Assembly: GCA_002300355.1 (NCBI GenBank)
Contig: NSGV01000001.1
Span: forward strand, 682,001 to 746,000
Direction: 5' to 3'
Source: Streptomyces sp. TLI_235
Lineage (GTDB): Bacteria > Actinomycetota > Actinomycetes > Streptomycetales > Streptomycetaceae
DNA length: 64,000 nucleotides
The translations under genes were made by a program, and so were the position numbers. Of this stretch, positions 1 to 9,046 are shown piece by piece; positions within the stretch are counted from its first letter, which is position 1; each line of letters opens with the position of its first letter. Under the pieces are notes generated by a model. The model saw nothing but the letters and a program-made list of their open reading frames with translations. It was not told the DNA's origin and searched no databases.

Positions 1-3000
1 TTCGCCCTGGTCGACGCACACCTGGAACTGGCACTGCGCGACCCGGTGTACAAGTTCGTCCTCGCCGAAGTCGACTACCTCAAGCCGTACTTCGACCAGC
101 ACCCGGAGCGCCGGGCGCAGCTGCGGGAGCTGCTGGCGAGCGGGCAGGTGGAGCTGGTCGGCGGCACCTACAACGAGCCCAACACCAACCTGACCGGTGC
201 CGAGACCACGATCCGCAACCTGCTGTACGGCATCGGCTACCAGCGCGACATCCTCGGCGGGGATCCGCAGACCGCCTGGCAGCTGGACGTCTTCGGCCAC
301 GATCCCCAGTTCCCCGGCTACCTGGCCGCCGCCGGACTGACCGGCAGCGCCTGGGCGCGCGGCCCGTTCCACCAGTGGGGGCCGATCCAGAAGAACTTCC
401 GCGCGGCCAAGGACGACGCGACGGTCATGCAGTTCCCGAGCGAGTTCGAATGGATCTCGCCGTCCGGGCGCGGGGTGCTCACCCACTACATGCCGCACCA
501 CTACTCGGCGGGCTGGTGGATGGACTCCTCCCCCGACCCGGCCGCCGCCGAGGAGACCGTGTACGAGCTGTACCGGCGACTCAAGCCGGTCGGCGCGACG
601 CGGAACCTGCTGCTGCCGGTCGGCACCGACTACACCCCGCCGAACAAGTGGGTCACCGAGATCCACCGCTCGTGGGCCGCGAAGTACCTGTGGCCGCGGT
701 TCGTCTGCGGCACCCCGCGCGACTTCCTGACCGCCGTCCGGGCCGAACTCACCGCCACCGGACGGCATCCGAGCCCGCAGACCCGGGACATGAACCCCGT
801 GTACACCGGCAAGGACGTCTCCTACATCGACACCAAGCAGGCCCAGCGGGCGGCCGAGACGGCGGCGCTGGACGCGGAGCGGTTCGCCACCGTGGCAGCC
901 GTCCAGCGCCTCGGCCGCTACCCGGAGGCTGCACTCGACAAGGTGTGGCGCCACCTCGCCTACGGCGCGCACCACGACGCGATCACCGGATCCGAGTCCG
1001 ACCAGGTCTACCTGGACCTGCTGGGTGGCTGGCGCGAGGCCCACGACCTGGCCGCCGCCGTCCGCGACGCCTCGCTCGATGCGCTGACCGGCCGGATCGG
1101 CACCGGCGACGACCACGCGGTGGTGGTCGCCAACTCCCTGTCCTTCCAACGCTCCGGCATGGTGTCGCTCCGGCTGCCGGACGGCCTCGACGACACGCGG
1201 GTACTCGACCAGGACGGCCGACCGGTGCCGTGCGCGGTCCACCGGGGCACACTGCACTTTCGCGCCGACGCGGTACCGGCACTCGGCTGGTGCACCTACA
1301 CGCTGGTGGACGGCCCGGCCGACGCCCTGTGGCAGGCCGCGGACGGTCTCAGCGCCGCCAACGCCCGCTACCGGGTCACCGCGGACCCGGCGCGCGGCGG
1401 CGCGCTCAGCTCCGTCCACGACCTGCTGCACGGACGGGAACTCCTGCGCGAGGGCCAGGTCGGCAACGAGGTGCGGGTGTACGAGGAGTACCCGCAGCAC
1501 CCGGACTTCGGCGAGGGGCCCTGGCACCTGGTCCCGAAGGGCCCGGTCGTCGGTTCGTCCGCCGCGGACGCCACCGTGCGGCGCGAGACCGGCCCGCTGG
1601 GCGAACGGCTGGTGGTCGCCGGCACCGTCGACGGCATCGCCTACCGACAGACGGTGACCCTCTGGGACGGCGTGGACCACGTCGACTGCCGGACCGTGCT
1701 GGCCGACTACGCCGGCGCCGACCGGCTGCTGCGGTTGCGCTTCCCGGTCGACCTGCCGGGCGGCCTGCCGGTCAGCGAGGTGGCAGGAGCAGTGGTCGGG
1801 CGCGGCTTCGCCCTGCCCGACGTGGACGCCGCCGAGGCACCCTGGACGCTCGACAACCCGGCCAACACGTGGTTCGGCCTGGGATCGACCGCCCGCATCT
1901 CTCTCACCGACCCGAACGGCGACCCGCTCGGCGACCGGGCGCTCGGCGTGGCCGAGGTGATCGTTCCCACCGTCGACGATGCCCACAGCGCAAGGGAGTT
2001 GGTGGTCGCCCTGGCCCGGGTCGGGGTGACCGCGACCACCGCCGGCGCCGACCGGGCCCGGTACGGCTGGCTCGACGTCGACTCCAACCTGCCCGACGTC
2101 CGGATCGTCCTCGGCGGCCCCGACGCCAATCCGGCCGCAGCGGCGCTGCTGGAACGCGCCGGCGCCGCGCACGCGGCGGCCCTCGCCGAGCACGGCGCGG
2201 TCTGGGTGTCCGCCGACAAGCCGCTGCACGAGGTCTGGCAGCCCAACGCCGACCTCCGCGACCTGTGGGCCCTGCCCGCGCTGGTCACCACCGACCCGGC
2301 CGCACTCGCCGCCGACCTCGCCGACGCCGTGATCCGCGCCGTCTGCCCCGGTCGGCTCCCCGACGGCGAGCGGCTCGCCGACCGCACCGTGGCCCTGCTC
2401 ACCCGCGGACTGCCCGGATTCGCCGTCGACCCGTCCGGCGCCCTCCACCTTTCGCTGATGCGCTCCTGCACCGGTTGGCCCTCCGGCGTCTGGATCGACC
2501 CGCCGAAGCGCACACTGCCCGACGGCGCGTCCTTCCAGCTCCAGCACTGGACCCACGAGTTCCGGTACGCCCTGGCCGGCGGCGACGGCGACTGGCGGGC
2601 TCAGCACCTGCCCGCACAGGGCCAGGAGTTCAACCACCCGCTGCACGCCAGGCTGCTCCCGCCCGGCCGGGCCGACGGGCTGCCCCGGACCTGCTCCTGG
2701 CTGCGGGTCGAACCGGAACGGGAGGTGCTGCTGTCCGCCCTCAAGCCGACCGGCAACCCGATCGCGCACGGTTCCGCGGCGGCCGTCTCCCCCGGGTCGT
2801 CGGTCACCCTGCGGCTGATCGAGTCCACCGGCCTCGGGCGGACGGCCCGGCTGGACGGCTCGCTGCGGCTCTCCACGCCGTACGCCTCCGACCTGCTGGA
2901 GCAGCCGGGCGGGGCACCGGCCGACCTGGTGCTGGCCGGCGCGGAGGTGCTCACGGTGACGGCGGTGCCCGAGGCCACCGGCTCCCCCGGACCGGCGACC

Positions 3001-3801
3001 GCCGTGCTCGGGCCGGCCGCGGAGGCCGCGCAGCCCGTCCACGCCCGGTACTGGCTGCACAACCGGGGCCCCGCGCCGATGGGGTACCTGCCGGTGTCGG
3101 TCGGCCTCTCCCCCGGACTGGTCCGCACGGCCGGCGGTCCCGTCGAGCTGTCCGCCGTCCTCGCCTCGCACCTGGTGGACGCCGAGGTGGAGGGCACCGC
3201 CGAGGTCCTCGCCCCCGACGGCTGGCGCGTCTCCGTCCGCCGCCGCCCCTACCGGCTCGTCCCCTCCGGCCATGTGCGCTTCCCGCTCACGCTCGACCCG
3301 CCGGCCGGCACCGAGCCCGGCCTGTACTTCGTCGCCGTCCGCACCGAGTACGGCGGCCAGCTCGTCGAGGACGTCGCCACCGTGGCCGTCGGCGACCTGC
3401 CCGCACTGCTGCCCGCCGGCGGCGGGACTCCCGAGGACTGGACGGCCGCCCAGGGCACCCGGGCCGCCGACGGACGCGACACCGGCCTGTCCGTCTCCGT
3501 CACCACCCCCTCGGTCCGCCTGTCGCCGGGCCGGCGCAGCACCCTCGGCGTCGTCCTCGGCAACCGCACGCGCGGCGAGATCCGCGGCGAGATCCAGGTG
3601 GTCGCCCCCGTCGGCTGCTGGGACGCGCTCCCCGACCCCGTCCGCGGCTTCACCCTGCCGCCCGGCGCCCGACACACCGTCACCCTCGACATCACCGTCC
3701 CGGCCGACGCCGAGCCCGGCGCGTACTGGGCGCTCGCGAAGGTGATGTGGTTCGGCCGCTGCCAGTACACCCCGACGGTGGAGCTGGTGATCGAGCCGTG
3801 A
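1..3801 (+). CDS. Alpha-mannosidase, glycoside hydrolase family 38 (5' end outside window)
   Basis: A retaining GH38 exo-alpha-mannosidase that removes terminal alpha-mannose from oligosaccharides. The reading frame is open from the first base, so the N-terminus with the first metal-binding histidines lies outside the window; 1266 residues remain. Seen: the catalytic segment QLDVFGHDPQ with the likely nucleophile Asp96 (window numbering), the metal-site motif HHDAITG near residue 324, a middle beta-sandwich domain, and two Ig-like NEW3-type domains over the last 250 residues or so, an actinobacterial style of C-terminus. A GTG at position 46 is internal and is not the start. The last codon overlaps the next gene. 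The protein is probably cytoplasmic or secreted depending on the unseen N-terminus. Family assignment is confident; the substrate is inferred. Confidence 0.93.
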   Translation, partial: FALVDAHLELALRDPVYKFVLAEVDYLKPYFDQHPERRAQLRELLASGQVELVGGTYNEPNTNLTGAETTIRNLLYGIGYQRDILGGDPQTAWQLDVFGHDPQFPGYLAAAGLTGSAWARGPFHQWGPIQKNFRAAKDDATVMQFPSEFEWISPSGRGVLTHYMPHHYSAGWWMDSSPDPAAAEETVYELYRRLKPVGATRNLLLPVGTDYTPPNKWVTEIHRSWAAKYLWPRFVCGTPRDFLTAVRAELTATGRHPSPQTRDMNPVYTGKDVSYIDTKQAQRAAETAALDAERFATVAAVQRLGRYPEAALDKVWRHLAYGAHHDAITGSESDQVYLDLLGGWREAHDLAAAVRDASLDALTGRIGTGDDHAVVVANSLSFQRSGMVSLRLPDGLDDTRVLDQDGRPVPCAVHRGTLHFRADAVPALGWCTYTLVDGPADALWQAADGLSAANARYRVTADPARGGALSSVHDLLHGRELLREGQVGNEVRVYEEYPQHPDFGEGPWHLVPKGPVVGSSAADATVRRETGPLGERLVVAGTVDGIAYRQTVTLWDGVDHVDCRTVLADYAGADRLLRLRFPVDLPGGLPVSEVAGAVVGRGFALPDVDAAEAPWTLDNPANTWFGLGSTARISLTDPNGDPLGDRALGVAEVIVPTVDDAHSARELVVALARVGVTATTAGADRARYGWLDVDSNLPDVRIVLGGPDANPAAAALLERAGAAHAAALAEHGAVWVSADKPLHEVWQPNADLRDLWALPALVTTDPAALAADLADAVIRAVCPGRLPDGERLADRTVALLTRGLPGFAVDPSGALHLSLMRSCTGWPSGVWIDPPKRTLPDGASFQLQHWTHEFRYALAGGDGDWRAQHLPAQGQEFNHPLHARLLPPGRADGLPRTCSWLRVEPEREVLLSALKPTGNPIAHGSAAAVSPGSSVTLRLIESTGLGRTARLDGSLRLSTPYASDLLEQPGGAPADLVLAGAEVLTVTAVPEATGSPGPATAVLGPAAEAAQPVHARYWLHNRGPAPMGYLPVSVGLSPGLVRTAGGPVELSAVLASHLVDAEVEGTAEVLAPDGWRVSVRRRPYRLVPSGHVRFPLTLDPPAGTEPGLYFVAVRTEYGGQLVEDVATVAVGDLPALLPAGGGTPEDWTAAQGTRAADGRDTGLSVSVTTPSVRLSPGRRSTLGVVLGNRTRGEIRGEIQVVAPVGCWDALPDPVRGFTLPPGARHTVTLDITVPADAEPGAYWALAKVMWFGRCQYTPTVELVIEP

Positions 3802-4493
3802 CCGCCGGAACCGCCCTCCTCGGCCTGCTCGACGGCCGCCCCCTCCCCCGCACCGAGCTGGACCGCCGGCTGGCCGCCCTCCGCACCGGCCCGCGGTCCT
3901 CCGCACTGCCCGCCCCCGGCAGCCCGGAGGACCGCCAGCTCACCCGCTGGGTCGCCCAGGTCCTCCTCACCGAGGCACTCTGCACCGCCGAGGCCCGAGT
4001 CCGCCGGCTCGACTGCGCCGCCGCTCCACCGGTCCGCCTCGATCAGCGGGCCGCCGTCGAGATGGGCTCGATCACCGCCGCGGCGTTCGAGGGTTGCGCC
4101 GCCGTCCGTGCGGTCTTCGCCGCCGTCACCGCCCACGTCACCGCACCACCGCCCGACCCCCACCGGCCCGCACCCGCCACCGTCTGGGAACTCGCCACCC
4201 CCGACGGCGACTTCGAGGCCGACCCGGAGACCGTCCCCGTCGCACTCACCGCCGCTCTGCGCGCCGCCCCGCCCGGCCGCCGGGTCACCGCCGCCGGCTG
4301 GACGGCGGAGCTCGTGTCGACCCGCACCCGTGCCGTCCCCGGCCCGGACGCAGCCCTCGACCTGCTCGGCCCGGCCCGCCGCCTCGCCTTCGTCCGCTGG
4401 CTCGACCACGCCCGCGCCCACCGCCTCACCCTCGTCCCCGGTCTCGAACACCCCGGCGACCCGTCGCAGCCCGACAACCACCACCGCCACTGA
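3798..4493 (+). CDS. Hypothetical protein coupled to alpha-mannosidase
   Basis: A 231-residue protein of unknown function. The GTG start overlaps the mannosidase stop in a GTGA arrangement, so translation is probably coupled and the two proteins are probably made together. The N-terminus (LLGLLDGRPLPRTELDRRLA) faintly resembles the helical chaperone part of SurA/PpiC-like peptidyl-prolyl isomerases, with a conserved-looking WVAQVLLTEALC helix, but no isomerase domain follows. No signal peptide or membrane segment is visible. I infer a role accessory to mannoside use, from position only. Confidence 0.75.
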   Translation: MTAGTALLGLLDGRPLPRTELDRRLAALRTGPRSSALPAPGSPEDRQLTRWVAQVLLTEALCTAEARVRRLDCAAAPPVRLDQRAAVEMGSITAAAFEGCAAVRAVFAAVTAHVTAPPPDPHRPAPATVWELATPDGDFEADPETVPVALTAALRAAPPGRRVTAAGWTAELVSTRTRAVPGPDAALDLLGPARRLAFVRWLDHARAHRLTLVPGLEHPGDPSQPDNHHRH

Positions 4494-4871
4494 GCCCACC
4501 GGGAGCCGAGTCCTGCCGGTCCGGGAAGGTGCAACCCGCCGATTCCGGGCACACCGACTACCCCGACCCGGCGAGACCGACCACGATCACCATCGGCGAC
4601 GGCTACGACCAGCAGCTCTACGCCTGCCCGGCATCGCCGGAACACCCACACACCGCACTGCTCCAGTAGCCGGTCGGGGTGCCGGCAAATCCGCACGCCG
4701 TTCACCCGATCGGCACAGGCGCGCAGCCGTGAACGGCCGAACCGGTACGTCCACAACCCGCTGCCCGCCCTGCGCGATCGAGCCGAAACTGATGTGCTGG
4801 GCGCGGGAATGCCTTCTGCGGGGGCTGCCCTCGCAGTACCTGGTCGTACCAGTGCTTGGGAGAGATCCGGA
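4494..4871. other. Gene-free stretch
   Basis: I see no convincing gene on either strand between the mannosidase operon and the alcohol dehydrogenase; open frames here lack homology-like features and codon bias. It probably holds the terminator of the former and the promoter of the latter, but no strong hairpin or promoter stands out. Confidence 0.5.
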
Positions 4872-5894
4872 TTGAGTACCTATCGAGTCGCACAAGTCCC
4901 GGCCGCCAGCGGGCGCTTCGAGATCGTCGAGCGTGACGTACCCCGGCCGGGCCCGGGCCACGTACGGGTGGTGGTGGAGGCGTGCGGGATCTGCCACAGC
5001 GACACCGCCTTCGTGGATGCCCTCCTGCCGGGCGTTCGGTTCCCGCTGGTGCCGGGCCACGAGATCGCGGGGCGCATCGAGGCCGTGGGCGAGAGCGTCC
5101 ACTCCAGTTGGCGGGTGGGCGACCGGGTCGCGGTCGGCTGGTTCGGCGGCAGCTGCGGCCACTGCCGGCGCTGTCGACAGGGCGACTTCATCGTCTGCGA
5201 GAGCCTGAAGGTGCCCGGCTGGGCCTACGACGGGGGGTACGCCGACGCGATGATCGCACCGGTGGACGCCCTGGCCCGGATTCCCGACGGGCTGTCGGCG
5301 GCCGAGGCGGCCCCGCTGGGCTGCGCGGGCGTCACGACGTTCAACGGACTGCGGCGCAGCTCCGCCAAGCCGGGCGATCTGGTCGCGGTGCTGGGCATCG
5401 GCGGTCTCGGCCACCTGGCGGTGCAGTACGCGGTCGCCATGGGCTTCGAGACCGTGGCCATCGCCCGCGGGGCCGCCAAGGCGGACTTCGCCAAGGAGCT
5501 CGGCGCGCACCACTACGTCGACAGCACGGCGGGCGCCGGCGTCGGGGAGGCGCTGCAGTCGCTCGGCGGAGCACAGGTGGTCCTGGGAACGGCCGCGAAT
5601 TCCGAGGCCATCACGGCGACCGTGGACGGTCTGGCCACCCGGGGCGAGCTGGTGGTGATCGGCGCGGACGCCGCACCGCTGGGCATCAGCCCGAACCAGC
5701 TGCTCATGAGCGGCAAGATCATCCGCGGCCACCCCTCGGGCACCGCGCAGGACGTGCAGGACACCATGGAGTTCAGCCTGCTCCACGGCATCCGCCCGAT
5801 GGTCGAGACGGTACCGCTCGAAGGGATCACCGCGGCCTACGACCGGATGCTCGCCGGCGCCGCCCGCTTCCGGATGGTCGTCACCACCGGCTGA
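4872..5894 (+). CDS. Zinc-dependent alcohol dehydrogenase
   Basis: A 340-residue medium-chain, NAD(P)-dependent zinc alcohol dehydrogenase that interconverts alcohols and aldehydes. Seen: catalytic zinc ligand Cys41 in GICHSD, His63-Glu64 in the GHE motif, the structural zinc lobe with Cys95, Cys98, Cys101 and Cys109, and a Rossmann loop GIGGLGHLAVQYA near residue 178. I chose the TTG start at 4872 because MSTYRVAQ matches the family N-terminus and a GGGAGAG ribosome site sits just upstream; an in-frame ATG further upstream would add unrelated sequence. The stop codon lies inside the left arm of a strong hairpin. The substrate cannot be told. Confidence 0.9.
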   Translation: MSTYRVAQVPAASGRFEIVERDVPRPGPGHVRVVVEACGICHSDTAFVDALLPGVRFPLVPGHEIAGRIEAVGESVHSSWRVGDRVAVGWFGGSCGHCRRCRQGDFIVCESLKVPGWAYDGGYADAMIAPVDALARIPDGLSAAEAAPLGCAGVTTFNGLRRSSAKPGDLVAVLGIGGLGHLAVQYAVAMGFETVAIARGAAKADFAKELGAHHYVDSTAGAGVGEALQSLGGAQVVLGTAANSEAITATVDGLATRGELVVIGADAAPLGISPNQLLMSGKIIRGHPSGTAQDVQDTMEFSLLHGIRPMVETVPLEGITAAYDRMLAGAARFRMVVTTG

Positions 5895-5950
5895 CCGGCG
5901 TGCCACGGCCCCACCGGGTTCGCCCGGTGGGGCCGTGGCACGCCGGTCAG
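5891..5950. terminator. Perfect 28-bp hairpin, bidirectional terminator
   Basis: Arms 5891-5918 and 5923-5950 are perfectly complementary and enclose the tetraloop TTCG (UUCG in RNA, an exceptionally stable loop). The hairpin lies between the converging alcohol dehydrogenase and gnd genes and includes the stop codon of the former. It should stop transcription on both strands; there is no U-tract, as is usual for high-GC actinobacteria. Confidence 0.9.
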
Positions 5951-5954
5951 CCGG

Positions 5955-7397
5955 TCAACGCTCCTCCGGACGGCTCGGCTCCTCCCAGCGGGTGTGGAAG
6001 ACCCCGTCGCGGTCGACCCGCCGGTAGGTGTGCGCGCCGAAGAAGTCCCGCTGCCCCTGGATCAGGGCGGCCGGCAGCCGCTCCGCCCGCAGGCCGTCGT
6101 AGTACGCGAGCGCCGTCGCGAAGCCCGGTGCCGGCACGCCCAGCTGCGCCGCCGTCGAGACCACCCGCCGCCAGGCCGACTGCGCGGACCCGAGCGCCTC
6201 CCTGAAGTGGACGTCGGTCAGCAGGGTGGGCAGCGCCCGGTCCTCGTCGTACGCGGCCTTGATCCGGTTGAGGAACCGGGCCCTGATGATGCACCCGCCG
6301 CGCCAGATGGCGGCCATCGCGCCGGGGTCGATCTGCCAGGAGTACTCGGCGCTGCCCGCCTGGATCTGGTTGAAGCCCTGGGCGTACGCGACCATCTTGG
6401 AGGCGTACAGGGCCTGCTCGACGTCCTCGGCGAAGCGGTCGAAGGCAGCGCTGTCGAGCCAGGTCTCGGTCGGTCCCGGCAGACCGCGGCCCGCCTCGCG
6501 CAGGGGCACGCTGCCGGACAGCGAGCGGGCGAAGACTGCCTCCGCGATGCCGCCGACGGGGACACCGAGCTCCAGCGCGGTCTGGACCGTCCAGCGTCCG
6601 GTGCCCTTCTGCTCGGCCCGGTCCAGCACGACGTCGACGAAGGGCCGCCCGGTCTCCGGGTCGGTGTGGGCGAGGATGTCCGCGGTGATCTCGATCAGGT
6701 AGGACTCCAGCCGCCCTCCGTTCCAGGTGCGGAACACCTCGGCGATCTGGGCCGGCTGCATGCCCGCCGCGTGGCGCAGCAGGTCGTACGCCTCGGCGAT
6801 CAGCTGCATGTCCGCGTACTCGATGCCGTTGTGGACCATCTTGACGAAGTGGCCGGCACCGTCCGGTCCGACGTGCGTGCAGCAGGGCCTGCCGTCGACC
6901 TGGGCCGCGATGTCCTCCAGCAGCGGCCCCAGCAACCGGTACGCCTCCGCCGTGCCGCCCGGCATGATGCTGGGCCCCTCCAGCGCGCCCTGCTCACCGC
7001 CGGAGATGCCGCTGCCGACGAAGTGCAGCCCGCGCTCGCGAAGGGCGGACTCCCGACGTCGGGTGTCGAGGAAATGGGCGTTCCCGCCGTCCACCAGCAC
7101 GTCGCCCTCGTCGAGGAGCGGGACGAGCTCGTCGATGACCGTGTCGGTCGGATCACCCGCCTTGACCATGATGACGATCATGCGTGGGCGTTCGATCGCC
7201 GCGACGAAAGCCTCCGGCGACTCGGCCGGGACGAACTCGCCTTCGTGGCCGAACTCCTCCAGCAAGGCGTTGGTCCTGGCCTGCGTGCGGTTGTGCACGG
7301 CGACCCGGTAGCCGTGGCGGGCGAAGTTCCTGGCCAGGTTGCGGCCCATCACGGCCAGTCCGGTGACGCCGATCCGGGCCTTCGGCTGCTCGGCCAT
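5955..7397 (-). CDS. gnd: 6-phosphogluconate dehydrogenase, decarboxylating
   Basis: Oxidatively decarboxylates 6-phosphogluconate to ribulose 5-phosphate in the pentose phosphate pathway, making NADPH; cytoplasmic. The 480 residues match the long NADP-type enzyme. Seen: the N-terminal Rossmann domain (GVTGLAVMGRNLA, then HNRT at the cofactor ribose/phosphate site), the substrate loop GSGISGGEQGALEGPSIMPGG around 128-148, catalytic Lys186 and Asn190 in FVKMVHNGIEYADM, and the C-terminal helical domain. It lies 9 bases downstream of a GroES-like gene in the same orientation, so the two are probably co-transcribed. Confidence 0.97.
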   Translation of the reverse strand: MAEQPKARIGVTGLAVMGRNLARNFARHGYRVAVHNRTQARTNALLEEFGHEGEFVPAESPEAFVAAIERPRMIVIMVKAGDPTDTVIDELVPLLDEGDVLVDGGNAHFLDTRRRESALRERGLHFVGSGISGGEQGALEGPSIMPGGTAEAYRLLGPLLEDIAAQVDGRPCCTHVGPDGAGHFVKMVHNGIEYADMQLIAEAYDLLRHAAGMQPAQIAEVFRTWNGGRLESYLIEITADILAHTDPETGRPFVDVVLDRAEQKGTGRWTVQTALELGVPVGGIAEAVFARSLSGSVPLREAGRGLPGPTETWLDSAAFDRFAEDVEQALYASKMVAYAQGFNQIQAGSAEYSWQIDPGAMAAIWRGGCIIRARFLNRIKAAYDEDRALPTLLTDVHFREALGSAQSAWRRVVSTAAQLGVPAPGFATALAYYDGLRAERLPAALIQGQRDFFGAHTYRRVDRDGVFHTRWEEPSRPEER

Positions 7398-7406
7398 GAG
7401 ACTCTC

Positions 7407-7667
7407 CTACTCGGCGGACAGCGAGAGGACCTCGTCCTCGGGGACCTCCAGGTACGTCTCCCCCTCAACCTCGATCGCCGAGCCGGAGAACGTGGCGAAG
7501 ACGATTCGGTCGCCGACCTTGACGTCCACCGGGTGCGGCTTGCCGCTCTCCAGTGGCCGGCCGGGTCCCACCGCCACCACCTCGCCCGTACGGGTGTCGG
7601 CGTCCGCGGCGGGTTCCCCGATCGGCCTGACGACCAGGCGATCGTGCTCCGGGTGGAAGTCGGGCAT
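7407..7667 (-). CDS. GroES-family co-chaperonin-like protein
   Basis: An 86-residue protein with the chaperonin-10 fold: an N-terminal strand HDRLVVRPI, the segment GEVVAVGPGR, the typical VKVGDRIVFATFSGSAIEVEG core, and a C-terminal strand ending LEVPEDEVLSL. GAGGAG precedes the ATG. It is divergent, stands apart from any groEL, and sits just upstream of gnd. Family is clear; whether it partners with GroEL or does something else is unknown. It is probably not the housekeeping groES, which in Streptomyces adjoins groEL1. Confidence 0.85.
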   Translation of the reverse strand: MPDFHPEHDRLVVRPIGEPAADADTRTGEVVAVGPGRPLESGKPHPVDVKVGDRIVFATFSGSAIEVEGETYLEVPEDEVLSLSAE

Positions 7668-7959
7668 GGGGTGCTCCTCTGAACTGGGCGGTACGGGTGC
7701 AAGCAGGGGGACCGACGGAACCGGGCGACGGAGGCGCGGACGAAGCGGTCCACATTCGATTCTGCCGGGGTTCCCGGATCCTGCACGGTATGACCACAGG
7801 CCTTCGGCCCCTCATGGAGTCGGGGCCACCCGGCTGCCCGACGCCTCGCCCGCCGAAGTGCGGCTCCGCAGGATCGCACGGTGGCGCGCCCGGGCCCGAC
7901 GCTCCACCGCCCCCGGCCTCACCCGAACAGCGGAGCGACTCGGCACCGGGGGCTGCTGC

Positions 7960-8155
7960 TCAGCGGGGCTGGAGCCGGGTGCGCAGGAGGCAGAACTCGT
8001 TGCCTTCCGCGCCGGCCGGTACGCAGCACCGCTGCAACACCGGAACGGCCAGGAACGCGTCCCGGGCCGCAGCCGGGCTCTCCTCGGTCCGGTTCTCCTC
8101 GGTCCGGTTCTCCTCGGTCCGGTCGGCGAGGAGGACATCGACGGCGGCGAGACAC
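7960..8155 (-). pseudogene. VOC-family (glyoxalase-like) C-terminal remnant
   Basis: The minus frame ends in EGNEFCLLRTRLQPR and a stop, a typical C-terminus of a vicinal-oxygen-chelate domain. The sequence upstream is replaced by a repeated (NRTEE) stretch encoded by a 15-bp tandem repeat, and no N-terminal half is found. I infer a decayed fragment. Confidence 0.4.
8080..8125. repeat. 15-bp tandem repeat, three copies
   Basis: The unit TCCTCGGTCCGGTTC is present at 8081-8095 and 8096-8110, with a third copy at 8111-8125 that differs only in its last two bases. It lies inside the VOC remnant. Confidence 0.9.
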
Positions 8156-8198
8156 CGGCCAGGCCGACGGGAGGTGTCGGCCTCCCGTGGACTTCACA

Positions 8199-8500
8199 TC
8201 AGTGCTGCTCCGCCATGCTGCGGGCCGAGCTACCGAGCACGGGGACGTAGCGCTCGGCGAAGTCCTGGAAGTCGGCGGCCGTGTTGTAAACGTGGGTCGA
8301 GGGGCGGAAGTAGCCGACGCCGTCGACGCTGGTGAACGCGGCCTCGACGCCCAGCTCGGCCGCGACCCGGTCGCGCAGGCACCGGCTTCGAGTCGGGTGC
8401 CCGCCAGGCCGTCGGGGAGCCGGACCGGTCGTAGGGCGTTCACCAGCATGCCGACATCGACGGCGGCGATCCCACCGGTCAGCTTCGTGACGCCCTTGCT
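8199..8500 (-). pseudogene. Class V aminotransferase-like C-terminal remnant
   Basis: The minus strand encodes LVNALRPVRLPDGLAGT in one frame and, after a frameshift near 8385, FTSVDGVGYFRPSTHVYNT in another. The last segment resembles the C-terminus of class V PLP-dependent enzymes such as isopenicillin N epimerase. The PLP-binding domain is missing and the 5' side runs straight into a transposase remnant. Assignment is by motif shape only. Confidence 0.35.
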
Positions 8501-8506
8501 GACTGT

Positions 8507-9037
8507 TCGTCCCCCGTCGGCGACGAGGCGGCGGCCACGACGGCGCCGGTGGCCAGGTACCCCGATCCGGCCCGCAGCGTGAAGGCACTGGTTGTCGAGG
8601 CGGGCCGCGGTTCGGCCACGCCGGTGTCCCGGCGCGAGGGTTCACGCCCGGGCAAGGGCCGTAGTGGATTGAAGCGCATGTACTCGCGGTTCGTCGCGCT
8701 ACGGATCCGCCCCGCCGGACGCGAGGTCCGCGACGCCACCGACGGCGTCGAGCTGCCCGAGTGCTGGCTGCTGGCCGAGTGGCCGGCCAGAGAACCCGAG
8801 CCGCGTCGAGGGCCGCACCTACACCGGCTCGCACCACCACGTCACCCTCGTCGCCCTCGCCCACGCCTACTGCACCCTGCGGAGGCTGACCCGGGCCCCA
8901 CAAAGGAACGGCAGCGGCCTGAGCCTCTACCAGGTCGTCCGCGAGCTGCAGTCACTCCTCGCCACCTGGGCCGGCGCATGCCCCACCTGCCACCGCGACA
9001 TACCCACACCCCTACGGACCCGACCAAGCCCTACTAG
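8507..9037 (+). pseudogene. IS701-family transposase remnant
   Basis: The frame from 8507 reads RYPDPARSVKALVVEAGR, then MYSRFVALRIRPAGREVR and LPECWLLAEWP, hallmark segments of the C-terminal half of IS701-type transposases. The next part, EGRTYTGSHHHVTLVALAHA through LSLYQVVRELQSLLATWAG and ACPTCH, is in another frame. The segment between AEWP and EGRT that normally carries the last catalytic acidic residue is deleted, and the N-terminal half is absent. Inactive element. Confidence 0.75.
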
Positions 9038-9046
9038 GGTGGCCCG

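Noticed and set aside
375..3780. Very long open frame overlapping the mannosidase in another frame
   Set aside because: Its translation is Arg/Pro/Gly-rich low complexity, a GC-bias shadow; only its last part (from 3798) is the true next gene.
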